From assembly GCF_009647655.1 (NCBI RefSeq), contig NZ_WJFD01000001.1:248001-312000 (forward strand): a stretch of DNA of 64,000 nucleotides, written 5' to 3'. The notes beneath the pieces were generated by a model. The model was given only the letters and a program-made list of their open reading frames with translations. It had not been told where the DNA came from and did no database searches. This document shows, piece by piece, positions 23,784 through 32,751 of the stretch (position 1 is the first letter of the stretch; each line of letters starts with the position of its first letter). This stretch comes from Chitinophaga sp. SYP-B3965 (GTDB taxonomy: Bacteria; Bacteroidota; Bacteroidia; Chitinophagales; Chitinophagaceae). Position numbers and translations under genes: made by a program.

Positions 23784-26495
23784 TTACCGCACGGATATAT
23801 TATTTTTTCCGGGGCCTGTTTCGTAGATAAGTATGTTGTTTTCCTTCTTTATGAACCGTAAAGTATTGTCTGCCACTACTTTCCCTTTTCCTATAGCGGG
23901 CAAATGGATGGTAGCAGTTGTATTGGGCGGGATCTGTACCTGCAGGTTGAAAGTGCTGTCATTTTTATGCCATTCGCTTTTTATAAGGCCATAAGGTGAA
24001 TGATAACTTGCTTTCGCGAAGGTGATATCACCTACAGGTTGAGGGCGGATAAGAATTTTTTTAAATGCAATGCTTCCGGGTTCCTGACCTATGCCTGCGA
24101 GGCCACTATAAAACCATTCCATGAGGTGCCCCAGCATCAGGTGATTGTTGGAAACAAAACGGTAGGCCTGCCATGATTCCGTGAGTGCAGTGGCGCCATT
24201 GGCTAATTGAAATCCATAACCCGGCACATCTTTGCGGTTGTTCATTGTATAGATAAGGTCTGATCTGCCGGCATTATTTAATAAACGCAGCAGGTAACCG
24301 AATCCTATTTCACCGGTAGTTAAACTGTTATCTCTTTTTACGATATCATCTATGATATGCTGTAATACTTTTTCTTTTTGTGCAGATGGTACGAGGTCCA
24401 TATAAAGTGCCATCGTGTTGGATGTTTGGCTGCCGGTAGCATATTGGCCGGTGGCTTTATCCAGGTATACATCATTGAAATATTTTTTAATACTGGCGCT
24501 GAGCTGTTCGTATTTCAGCACATCCTGTTGTTTGCCTAATACTTTCGCGGTGGCTATCATTACCTGCACATCGTGATAATATGTGGCAAATGCGGTGAGT
24601 GCAATAGGGGTGTTCTGTGATTCGCCCACACCTTTTGGTCCTATGTCAAACCAATCGCCCAGCCCGCGTTTCAGGGAATCTTTTTCTGCATTTTTACCGA
24701 GGAATTCAATGTAACGCGCCATCATGCTGTAGCTCTCTTCCAATACGCGTTTGTCCCCATACCAGCGATACATATCCCATGGTACCAATACAGAAGCGCT
24801 GCCCCATTCTGCGGAATTACGAAACCCACCACCGAATTCCACGTATTCCGGTGCAATGTCCGGCACGAGGGCATCAGCTGTTTGCGCGTCGCGCATATCA
24901 TTGGTGATCTTATCTAACAATGCAGGCACCTGGTAATTATACCGGATGGAATTTCCCATCAGGTGTACTTCTTCCAGCCAGCCCAGTTTTTCGCGGTGCG
25001 GACAATCTGTGAGTACGCTGGCAAGGTTACTGCGGATAGCCCAGTCTATCAGGTGATAAATATTATTGAACAGTTCGCTGGAACAGCTGAAGTCTCCGGC
25101 AGACGCTGCTGCATGGTGCGTATGCAAACCATCCACTGCCAGCATCACCGGCAGCTGTGAAGGATTGTTTTCATTGGCAGGAACAGCACCTTCTATTTGC
25201 AGGTAACGATATCCGTAATAGGTGAATTGCGGTTGCCATGTTTCTGCTTCTGTTCCTTTGATGATATAAGTATAATACATGGGGCCGCCGGAAGCCTGCT
25301 GGGTCACCTTTCCACTGTCGTCCAGTAACTCGCCGGGGATGATCTTTATCACGTCCCCACTTTTTCCTTTTACTTTAATGCGTGGAATGCCGGATGCATT
25401 TTGTGCTACATCATAGATCCAAACATTCGCTGCAGGATGGGTGATCTTTTTGGTGGGCAGAATGTCTGTTACTTTCAGCGGGTCCATTATTTGCCCGGTC
25501 AGTTGTGGCGAGCCGCTTACCGGTACCGCTGCTTTCCAGCCCTGATCATTGAATCCCGGCTTGTTCCATCCGGGTTGCTCCAATCTTGCATCATAACTTT
25601 CACCACCATAGATGCTGGAATAAGTGATAGGGCCTGGTGCTGTTTTCCAATCCGTATCACTTACAATATTTTGTGTAGTGCCATCTTCAAATTGCAACAG
25701 CATCCTGCAGATCATTTTCGGATAACCGTAAGAGCCTGTGAGTTTACGATATCTTTCTCTTGGTATATGATAAAAACCATTGCCCAGCATTACGCCCAAC
25801 GCGTTCTTTCCCTGTTTGATCTTTGGGGTGAGATCGAAGGTGATGTATAATGCCTGTTTGCTGTATTGCGTCCAACCCGGATCCAGGAAATGATCACCTA
25901 CTTTTTCTCCGTTCAGGCTCATGTCAAAGTGCCCCAGCCCGGAGATGAACATGGTAGCCCGTTTGAGAGGTTTGGAAATAGAAAACTCTTTGCGGAGTAA
26001 GGGCAATATACTTTTTCCGGGACCCCATTCTTTTTTCCCGCTGCCATGTGCTGCGGGTATAATGAGAGAAGTATCAGGCATTTTATCATAGCCTATCCAG
26101 CGTGCCTGCTGCCAGTCTGCCTGCTGCAAAAGTCCCATTTGCCAGAAGGCGGTATTACTCCAGCCGGTTTCTTTTCCTTTTGCATCCCAGGTCTTTACTT
26201 TCCAGTAGTATGTTTTTGCGGGGTCTAATTTTTTACCCTTGAAGGCGATCTGTATGGATGCTGCGCTCTGTACTTTACCTGAATTCCAGATGTTCCCTTC
26301 TGCTACAGCGGGATCGTCTGAAACGATCACCTGGTAAGCTTGCTGGCTTGCTGCAGAAAGTTCCCAGGATAAACGGGGGGCAGGGGTGTTGATGCCTAAG
26401 GGATCCTTGCGGTATTCACATTGCAGATTCGTGGCTTGCCCAAATAAATGGCAGGCCTGGAATAAACCCAGGACTGCCAGTAAATATTTAACCAT
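23784..26495 (-). CDS. GH78 alpha-L-rhamnosidase
   Basis: A 903-residue exported enzyme removing terminal alpha-L-rhamnose from pectins or glycosides. It has a signal peptide (MVKYLLAVLGLFQACHLFGQ), fibronectin-type and beta-sandwich N-terminal domains (PLGINTPAPRLSWEL, a phrase typical of GH78), then an (alpha/alpha)6 catalytic barrel. The GH78 motif DCPHREKLGWLEE lies at about residues 497-509, followed by EWGSASVLVPWDMYRWYGD. The C-terminal beta domain contains SYHSPYGLIKSEW. Its ATG is one base after the stop of the GH106 gene, so the two rhamnosidases are translated from one message. Confidence 0.93.
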   Translation of the reverse strand: MVKYLLAVLGLFQACHLFGQATNLQCEYRKDPLGINTPAPRLSWELSAASQQAYQVIVSDDPAVAEGNIWNSGKVQSAASIQIAFKGKKLDPAKTYYWKVKTWDAKGKETGWSNTAFWQMGLLQQADWQQARWIGYDKMPDTSLIIPAAHGSGKKEWGPGKSILPLLRKEFSISKPLKRATMFISGLGHFDMSLNGEKVGDHFLDPGWTQYSKQALYITFDLTPKIKQGKNALGVMLGNGFYHIPRERYRKLTGSYGYPKMICRMLLQFEDGTTQNIVSDTDWKTAPGPITYSSIYGGESYDARLEQPGWNKPGFNDQGWKAAVPVSGSPQLTGQIMDPLKVTDILPTKKITHPAANVWIYDVAQNASGIPRIKVKGKSGDVIKIIPGELLDDSGKVTQQASGGPMYYTYIIKGTEAETWQPQFTYYGYRYLQIEGAVPANENNPSQLPVMLAVDGLHTHHAAASAGDFSCSSELFNNIYHLIDWAIRSNLASVLTDCPHREKLGWLEEVHLMGNSIRYNYQVPALLDKITNDMRDAQTADALVPDIAPEYVEFGGGFRNSAEWGSASVLVPWDMYRWYGDKRVLEESYSMMARYIEFLGKNAEKDSLKRGLGDWFDIGPKGVGESQNTPIALTAFATYYHDVQVMIATAKVLGKQQDVLKYEQLSASIKKYFNDVYLDKATGQYATGSQTSNTMALYMDLVPSAQKEKVLQHIIDDIVKRDNSLTTGEIGFGYLLRLLNNAGRSDLIYTMNNRKDVPGYGFQLANGATALTESWQAYRFVSNNHLMLGHLMEWFYSGLAGIGQEPGSIAFKKILIRPQPVGDITFAKASYHSPYGLIKSEWHKNDSTFNLQVQIPPNTTATIHLPAIGKGKVVADNTLRFIKKENNILIYETGPGKNNISVR

Positions 26496-26496
26496 A

Positions 26497-29400
26497 CTAT
26501 TTGTATTGCATGATCCTGAAATCTTCTATCAGGCCATAATCTAAAATATCGTAATCCTTGCCGGAAGGATATGCTTTGATGTTTCGCCAATGCCAGGGGC
26601 TTGCTATCCCCGGTTGAGGTTTGTTGTGATGCGGGCCCAGCAGGTTTTTGAAGCTGCCGGTAACGATCACCTCTACCTGGTTTGCACCTTTCTTTACATA
26701 CTTCGTGATGTCCAGGGAATTGGGATCACTAAATATAATACCTGCTTTTATACCATTCACTTTTACTTCTGCCACGGTGCCTTTCCAATTGCCCAGCGCT
26801 ACTTCATATTGCCCGCCAATAGCAGATACGGACAATTCCTTTTTATAACTGATGCTTTCACCGTATAGAGGAAGCCCTTGTTCTTTCCAGCTGCCCAATT
26901 GCAAAGGCTGCGGTGGTACGATCTTAAATCCTTTTTCTGCTGAAGCCAGGTTGAAATCTCCGAGGATATAAACCGGTTCTATCTCTGCGTAAATGCTCAT
27001 GGGGCTGATCGCTAATGTGAGTGCGTTTTCTCCTGCTTTTAGCAATGTGCCGATATTCAATACACCGAATGACCTGTCCAGCCACCATTTCCCTTTTACA
27101 GGTTGTACGGCTTTACCATTTATGAGGATCTTGGTCCAGAGTGCCGGATGTTCTATAACGGCCGTGAATTTATCAAAGGCTACATTTTCTGCTATCGTAA
27201 AACGATAAGTAGCGGTATAACCTGTGTTAGCAGAGAAAGTATCTTTTACTACCAGCCTGTCTTTAAACTGCACTTCATGATTCCATGGATTGCCGCTGGT
27301 ATAGTTGTATTTTTTGAAGAGTATATCCGTTGCGTTGGTCACATGATTTTCTTTCAGCAGTGTATCTCCAAAAGCTACATCTGCGAAATCGATCATGAGT
27401 GTATTGGCTTGTGGGCGTATCACTTTCGCTGTGCTGGTGGTAACTGCGGTCGCCGTTCCGGGAATACGATATGCAGGGAAACCAGTCTGTTGTTTATCTG
27501 CAATGAATAAGAGCATGCTGCCTGCTGCAGGAATGTTGAAATCGCTGGTAGGATAGTCGTACACTTTGCCGGTGAATGCGTCCATCAGCAACACATCTTT
27601 TCCTGTTAACTTCAATTGCCCAACAGCAGCACTTTCCATGCTGGCGTTAACGAGGAATATTAACTGGCCATCTGCGAAAGTTCTGCGGTGATGGAAGAGG
27701 TTACCACCCGAGGAGCTAATATATGTAGGGAAGATCTTTGTATCGAGCGCTCCCAAAACATGTGACTGAAATGGCGCTAATGCAGTATTCGCTGCACCAT
27801 CCAGTGTTTGCAGTTTGTCGTATAACAATACTTTACCGCCTTTATCTGCGTAAGCTTTCAATAATTTAAAAGTAGTCCCGTCTATATTTTCCATACCGGG
27901 AGGGATCACTACAGTGCTGTAAGCCCTGTGGCCTACTACAAATTTCCCGTTCTCTACCTTCCCGTGATTTTTGATGATATACTCTGATCCCAGGTCGTAT
28001 TCCACTTGTGCTTTTTCAAGCGTGGTTACAAAGGTTTGGAAAGCCTGGCCTATCTCTCCGAGGTGAGGATGGTTCTTGCCATGTATGGCAAATGACCAGG
28101 CAGTAGTAGTAGGCTCTATCACGAGTATCTCATTCTGTTGCTGCCCTTGTGATAAGGCAAAAGATAAACGTGTGTAATAATTATTCAGCGTTGCATAATG
28201 TTTCCACCAGGGATTATGGTAGGAGAAGGACTGCGGATAATCGCCTTTTCTTGCACCGGAAATGGTCATGAAGGAAAGGTGTTGATTGAGGAAGTTCACA
28301 CCCAGCACATATTCCCAGTCGCCCAGGCGTTTGAGGTCTTTGTAGGTGAGGTCCCATCCGCCACCGCCGTAGGTTTCGCTCAGGGTCCTTTTCTTATTCA
28401 ACTGGTTGGCCACACTCGCTAATTCCTTTACGGAGCGCACATTTCCAAACTGTGCACCGGGGCTGGTTTCATTGAACTGGTTGAACAGCATGTCAATACC
28501 GGGCTGCTGATGCCATGCATACATGGCCATGTTATCAGGACCATGTTCCGGATTAGGCCAGCCATGTTCCCAGTAGTGGCCTGTCCATGGCATGTTGTGT
28601 TGCTCCATGTAATCGTGCATGGGTTTGGACCAGCGTTCAATGAAAAGGTCCAGCAGCGTTTGGTAGAAATTGTGCCGTACTTTTTTCCAGTCGCCTACTT
28701 CTTCAAATAAAGAGGGGAGGTTAGGTTGTAAAGCATATCCCCATTTCTGCTGAAAGGTGCTGAACAGGTCCGGTGTCCAGCGGATGGTGTTGGGATATTC
28801 TGCCTGTATGCCGGGCTCGTCTGAGAAAAGTCCTTTCACGGTTTTGCCGAATTCATTACCGGCTACTTTTTCATATCCTTTCATGGTCACTTCCAGGAAC
28901 TTTTCTGTTACGCCTTTCACCATGAGGTCTACATAAGTAAAGCCGCCATACCAGCCGGATTTGCTGTAGTATCTTTTATGGAACAGGTAGAACTTTCCCA
29001 CTTTGCCTTTCAGTTCCTGCATCTGTGCCGTTACATCTTTAAGTGCGCCGTTCACTTCCTGCACGCAAACAAACAGGTACTTCGTATCAGTGGGGAAAGT
29101 ATCTGTTTTGGTGATCTGCAGCATCTGCCCCTGGTTGTAGGATTCGGGCATCTGGTCTGGTACGTGCCCGCCTGCGAAACCGGAGGGGTAGGAGTTTTCG
29201 TCATAGATCCAGACGTTTAGCCCAAGGGCTTTGCCTTTTTCTACAGTATATCGGAAAAGTTCGAACCATTCATTGGAGAGGTAAGAAGTGATCAGTCCCG
29301 GGCGGGGATGTACCATCACACCACCGAATGCTTTGTCTTTAAAGTCCTGCAGCATCAGGTCTATCTCCTGCTTTGTTACTTTCGTGTTCCATACCCATAA

Positions 29401-29526
29401 CGGAGCGCTGCCATAGTCCCTGCCAGGTGCAGTGAATTGCTTTTGCAGTTGTGTAAATGTTTGTGCTTTTCCCTGCATGATCATCAACATACAGAGGCAG
29501 TAGAACGTAGACGCGAGCTTTCGCAT
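26497..29526 (-). CDS. GH106-type glycoside hydrolase (alpha-L-rhamnosidase-like)
   Basis: A 1009-residue exported protein. After a signal peptide (residues 1-21) comes the GH106-like catalytic region: APLWVWNTKVTKQEIDLMLQDFKDKAFGGVMVHPRPGL, then LNVWIYDENSYPSGFAGG, MPWTGHYWEHGWPNPEHG and GGGWDLTYKDLKRLGDWEYVLGVNFLNQHLSF. C-terminal beta-sandwich domains follow (KWWLDRSFGVLNIGTLLKAGENAL, typical carbohydrate-binding style). GH106 enzymes act on rhamnose in rhamnogalacturonans. Some relatives in this fold have other activities, so specificity is probable, not proven. It is 22 bases after an SGNH esterase gene and directly before GH78. Confidence 0.88.
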   Translation of the reverse strand: MRKLASTFYCLCMLMIMQGKAQTFTQLQKQFTAPGRDYGSAPLWVWNTKVTKQEIDLMLQDFKDKAFGGVMVHPRPGLITSYLSNEWFELFRYTVEKGKALGLNVWIYDENSYPSGFAGGHVPDQMPESYNQGQMLQITKTDTFPTDTKYLFVCVQEVNGALKDVTAQMQELKGKVGKFYLFHKRYYSKSGWYGGFTYVDLMVKGVTEKFLEVTMKGYEKVAGNEFGKTVKGLFSDEPGIQAEYPNTIRWTPDLFSTFQQKWGYALQPNLPSLFEEVGDWKKVRHNFYQTLLDLFIERWSKPMHDYMEQHNMPWTGHYWEHGWPNPEHGPDNMAMYAWHQQPGIDMLFNQFNETSPGAQFGNVRSVKELASVANQLNKKRTLSETYGGGGWDLTYKDLKRLGDWEYVLGVNFLNQHLSFMTISGARKGDYPQSFSYHNPWWKHYATLNNYYTRLSFALSQGQQQNEILVIEPTTTAWSFAIHGKNHPHLGEIGQAFQTFVTTLEKAQVEYDLGSEYIIKNHGKVENGKFVVGHRAYSTVVIPPGMENIDGTTFKLLKAYADKGGKVLLYDKLQTLDGAANTALAPFQSHVLGALDTKIFPTYISSSGGNLFHHRRTFADGQLIFLVNASMESAAVGQLKLTGKDVLLMDAFTGKVYDYPTSDFNIPAAGSMLLFIADKQQTGFPAYRIPGTATAVTTSTAKVIRPQANTLMIDFADVAFGDTLLKENHVTNATDILFKKYNYTSGNPWNHEVQFKDRLVVKDTFSANTGYTATYRFTIAENVAFDKFTAVIEHPALWTKILINGKAVQPVKGKWWLDRSFGVLNIGTLLKAGENALTLAISPMSIYAEIEPVYILGDFNLASAEKGFKIVPPQPLQLGSWKEQGLPLYGESISYKKELSVSAIGGQYEVALGNWKGTVAEVKVNGIKAGIIFSDPNSLDITKYVKKGANQVEVIVTGSFKNLLGPHHNKPQPGIASPWHWRNIKAYPSGKDYDILDYGLIEDFRIMQYK

Positions 29527-29548
29527 AATCGGGTATTTTTAAAAAGCG

Positions 29549-30238
29549 TTATTTAAACCATCGGACGATCTCATTGGCGATCAGCGTATGGCCTTCTTTA
29601 TTAGGATGGTTGCCTTGCGACATGTAATCTTTAACAGGCTGCACTGCCTTGAATTGGCCGTAGCTATCCACAAATCCCACTTTGAAAGCATCTGCCATTT
29701 CTTTGATCTGCTTTGTGAATTTTGCTAAGGGCACATTGGGATCCAGAATATTTTCAGAGAGATCTGCGGAAGGAGAGAGCAGGATCACTTTGATGTTTTT
29801 GGCCAGTGCAGCGCGGATCATTTTCTCCCAGGCTGTTTTAGCTGCTTCCAGCCCCGGGCCCCGGTCGTTCAGCGCATAATCGATGAAGAGTACATCCGGC
29901 TGATGGATGAGCACGTCTTTCTCAAAACGTTTTTCTCCGTTTATACTGTTCTCTCCGCCAATAGCTGTTACGATCACATTTATCACAGCATGGGGATAAA
30001 TGTCCTTTAATGCTTTTAACACCTGCTGGGGATAGGCATCCAGGGTGTTCACCTGTGGCGTTTTAAAATAACCGGAAGGAACGGAGTGGCCATGGAATAC
30101 CAGGTTGATAGTTCTGTTCTTCGGCCATTCTTTTACCAGTTCTGATTTAATACCTTTGAGATATTCTTCTCTGTTTACCTGTGCTGAAACCAGCCCTGAT
30201 AAGAACAGGAGGCAGCATATAAGATGTATCTTTTTCAT
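29549..30238 (-). CDS. SGNH/GDSL hydrolase (probable carbohydrate esterase)
   Basis: A 229-residue exported esterase. The start at 30238 (MKKIHLICCLLFLSGLVSAQ) gives a perfect signal peptide; the longer frame from 30322 is unlikely. Block I reads LVFHGHSVPSGY, a GHS variant of the GDSL motif seen in some Bacteroidota. Later blocks are IVTAIGGENS, DYALNDRGPG (block III Asn) and the catalytic Asp-His motif near SQGNHPNKEGH. In a rhamnosidase operon it is likely an acetylesterase for acetylated rhamnogalacturonan. It is the first gene of the esterase-GH106-GH78 operon. Confidence 0.82.
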   Translation of the reverse strand: MKKIHLICCLLFLSGLVSAQVNREEYLKGIKSELVKEWPKNRTINLVFHGHSVPSGYFKTPQVNTLDAYPQQVLKALKDIYPHAVINVIVTAIGGENSINGEKRFEKDVLIHQPDVLFIDYALNDRGPGLEAAKTAWEKMIRAALAKNIKVILLSPSADLSENILDPNVPLAKFTKQIKEMADAFKVGFVDSYGQFKAVQPVKDYMSQGNHPNKEGHTLIANEIVRWFK

Positions 30239-30341
30239 AGAGAACAAGATAATGTTTAAAGCTATACTTAACACACCAATCTCTTTTATATAAACTACCA
30301 GATTTTTTGTACTTTTTGACATTAATCATCCACGTGTACAC

Positions 30342-31241
30342 ATGAAGAACTTTTCGAAATATTTCACGATCACGTCTGCGGAAGAACGATGGGGATTATA
30401 TCTCACCACTACGGGCTTTACCCGGATAGAACCGGCTGATGCCAAAACCTATCCGGCTAACAAGGAACATCCGTCCAGTTATTCGCTTACCTGGAAGAGC
30501 GGCCGTGTGCTGAAAGAATTTCAACTGGTATATATCACCGCCGGCAACGGTGTATTTGAATCTTCGCAGGTGCCTTTGCGGAATATAGACGGCGGCACCT
30601 GTTTCCTGCTGTATCCCGGTACCTGGCACCGTTACAAACCACTGGAAACTTCCGGGTGGACGGAGTACTGGATCGGCTTCAAAGGGTATTACCCGGAGCA
30701 GCTGATGCGGAAAGGTTTTTTCCAGGAAGATAAACCGGTGATAGACCTGGGCATTGATGAAGAAGTACTGATCCTGTTCCAGAAATTATTCATGGCGGTA
30801 GACCAGGCGCAGCCCGGTTATCCGCAGATACTTTCGGCCATGCTGATGGAGATCTTTGCGCGGATCCATACCCGTACTTATTACGAAGTGCAGCATAAAG
30901 GACAGGATGAGAACCTGGTGGTAAGGGCTAAGTTCCTGATGCGCGAAGCCATTGAAGAATCCAACAACATTGAAGATATTATCAAAGAACTGCCTGTCAG
31001 TTATTCTAAATTCAGGAAAGTATTCAAACAGGTAACGGGTGAATCTCCCAACCAGTATTACCTGAACCTCCGCCTGAAAAAAGCGATGACCTTACTGGAT
31101 GCTACCCATCTTTCTGTGAATGAAATAGCGTATCAGACTGGTTTTGAGTCTGTGTTCTATTTTTCAAAACTCTTCAAGAAGAAGAATGGATTGTCTCCTT
31201 CCGCCTGGCGGGAACAGAAAAACCAGGTTAGCAAACCTTAA
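30342..31241 (+). CDS. AraC-family transcriptional regulator
   Basis: A 299-residue regulator. The N-terminal cupin-type sugar-sensing domain (LVYITAGNGVFESSQ, FLLYPGTWHRYKP) is followed by two helix-turn-helix motifs in the last 100 residues: LPVSYSKFRKVFKQVTGESPNQYYLNLRLKKAM and LSVNEIAYQTGFESVFYFSKLFKKKNGLSPSAWR, both typical AraC signatures. It is divergent from the esterase-GH106-GH78 operon with a 103-base gap, so it is the natural candidate to switch it on by a rhamnose-related sugar. Its 3' end overlaps the convergent isomerase gene by 14 bases. Confidence 0.93.
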   Translation: MKNFSKYFTITSAEERWGLYLTTTGFTRIEPADAKTYPANKEHPSSYSLTWKSGRVLKEFQLVYITAGNGVFESSQVPLRNIDGGTCFLLYPGTWHRYKPLETSGWTEYWIGFKGYYPEQLMRKGFFQEDKPVIDLGIDEEVLILFQKLFMAVDQAQPGYPQILSAMLMEIFARIHTRTYYEVQHKGQDENLVVRAKFLMREAIEESNNIEDIIKELPVSYSKFRKVFKQVTGESPNQYYLNLRLKKAMTLLDATHLSVNEIAYQTGFESVFYFSKLFKKKNGLSPSAWREQKNQVSKP

Positions 31242-32640
31242 CAATGTTCATGTTCAGGAGCTTCGCGAGTTTTTCCAGTTTATGATACATATGGCCTGTT
31301 CCAATCGCACAGTGATGCGCAGGGCCGTGACTATTCCATCTGTTGATAAATTCCTTTGCGCCGCAGGAGAAACGATAGCGGCTGTTCGTATTGCCTATTT
31401 CCAGGATAGGGCCTGCAACAGATTCGGCTTCTGCCACCAGGAAGAATAATTCATTACGATCATTTTCCACGATGGAGAGTAAGGTGACTGGTCCTTGTTT
31501 AACAGACATTTCAACGGAAAGCCCGCTGCCTACTTTACCATGATATACTCCCAGTGGTTTCACTTTGATCTTTCCTTGCGCGATCTTAATATGCGCCGGG
31601 CCATCATGCCCCAGGAGCACCACGTCATCTGTATAATCCACTGCATAGTATTCAGAGAAAGAACCACCGCAGCCAAAGCTGTCCATGATCTTCATGGCCT
31701 GTGCATTCTTGATCTCGTATTCACCTGCTACGGGAATACCTTTGGAGGTTAAGAGAGAATTGCCCACGATGATGGTGGCAATGGTTTCTTTATTTTCAGT
31801 TATGCCGGTGCCTTTATAGTAATAGGCCATGGAGCCTAATTTGTACTTTGCTGTGAGTGCGTCCAATGCCACGCTCGTAATGGCGGCTTTTTTGATCTCT
31901 TCCGGATCACAATTAAGTTGCATGTCAAACTCCTGGAAGAATTCGTGTACTCTTTCTTCTGCTTGTTTGTTGCTCACTTCCCTGCGGAGGGCAGAGAGTT
32001 CATCTACTTCGAGCAATTCCATATGCCCGCCGAAGTATTTGTATTGCAGGGTGAGATCGCTGTAGATATCCATCATGCCGCTGTAATAATGGCCCATGCA
32101 GCCAAGGCGGTTGTAGTTCATGGTGCGCGCTACTTTTGCCGCTGCCACCCAATCTCCGATCTCTTCCCAGCATGCATCTTCCTGCAGCACACCGGTGATC
32201 TGGTGAAAACGCACACCTGTTCTTTTAAACACATTGGCGAGTTCAGGAACAGGGCAGGCAGAGCAATAGGCGAGCCATTCACCCGTCATCTGCGTAGTGT
32301 CGTTCATTTTATTGAATGCATCATAATTGATAGCATTACCGGGAGAGAGATTTAATAATACAACCGGTGCGCGGTGGTTTCTCAGCACTGTCATTACAGT
32401 GGAAGAGAGCGCGTAGGTGGATACATAGATGAAGATAAGGTCTACATCTCCTGTGCGCAGTTTGGCACCGGCTTCAAAGGCTTTATCTGTATTGTCTACG
32501 AGGCCAAGGTTTAATACGTGCGGATGGGTTTTTTCCAGTCTTTGCTGGATATACAGCAGGTTATTCGTCAAGCGGTCTTGCAATCCATCAAACTGGCTCC
32601 AGTATTCTTCCAGCCCTATACCAAACAATCCTATGTTCAT
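31228..32640 (-). CDS. L-fucose/L-arabinose isomerase-family protein
   Basis: A 470-residue cytoplasmic protein of the AraA/FucI fold (ketol isomerases needing a divalent metal). The N-terminal Rossmann part is MNIGLFGIGLEEYWSQFDGL with IYVSTYALSSTV; the C-terminal part has FGCGGSFSEYYAVD and NRWNSHGPAHHCAIGTGHMYHKLEKLAKLLNM, where HHCAIGTGH is the typical substrate/metal-binding end of L-arabinose-isomerase-like proteins. Specificity is uncertain because classical AraA has a Glu-Glu-His-His set that cannot be fully placed here. It sits beside the rhamnosidase operon and may process a released deoxy- or pento-sugar. Confidence 0.85.
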   Translation of the reverse strand: MNIGLFGIGLEEYWSQFDGLQDRLTNNLLYIQQRLEKTHPHVLNLGLVDNTDKAFEAGAKLRTGDVDLIFIYVSTYALSSTVMTVLRNHRAPVVLLNLSPGNAINYDAFNKMNDTTQMTGEWLAYCSACPVPELANVFKRTGVRFHQITGVLQEDACWEEIGDWVAAAKVARTMNYNRLGCMGHYYSGMMDIYSDLTLQYKYFGGHMELLEVDELSALRREVSNKQAEERVHEFFQEFDMQLNCDPEEIKKAAITSVALDALTAKYKLGSMAYYYKGTGITENKETIATIIVGNSLLTSKGIPVAGEYEIKNAQAMKIMDSFGCGGSFSEYYAVDYTDDVVLLGHDGPAHIKIAQGKIKVKPLGVYHGKVGSGLSVEMSVKQGPVTLLSIVENDRNELFFLVAEAESVAGPILEIGNTNSRYRFSCGAKEFINRWNSHGPAHHCAIGTGHMYHKLEKLAKLLNMNIVKVC

Positions 32641-32714
32641 ACCTTACATTTTTTCAAATGTAGACTGATTTTTGTATCCTATTTGGCAGGAAGCATGTGT
32701 TTTTTGATAAAAAA

Positions 32715-32738
32715 AGGCTGGCTAAATTTAGCCAGCCT
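32715..32738 (-). terminator. Perfect-palindrome terminator after the beta-barrel gene
   Basis: Twelve-base arms AGGCTGGCTAAA and TTTAGCCAGCCT without loop spacer, followed on the minus strand by TTTTTTTATC. It lies 14 bases after the stop of the gene at 32752. Confidence 0.9.
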
Positions 32739-32751
32739 GTATATGATTATC

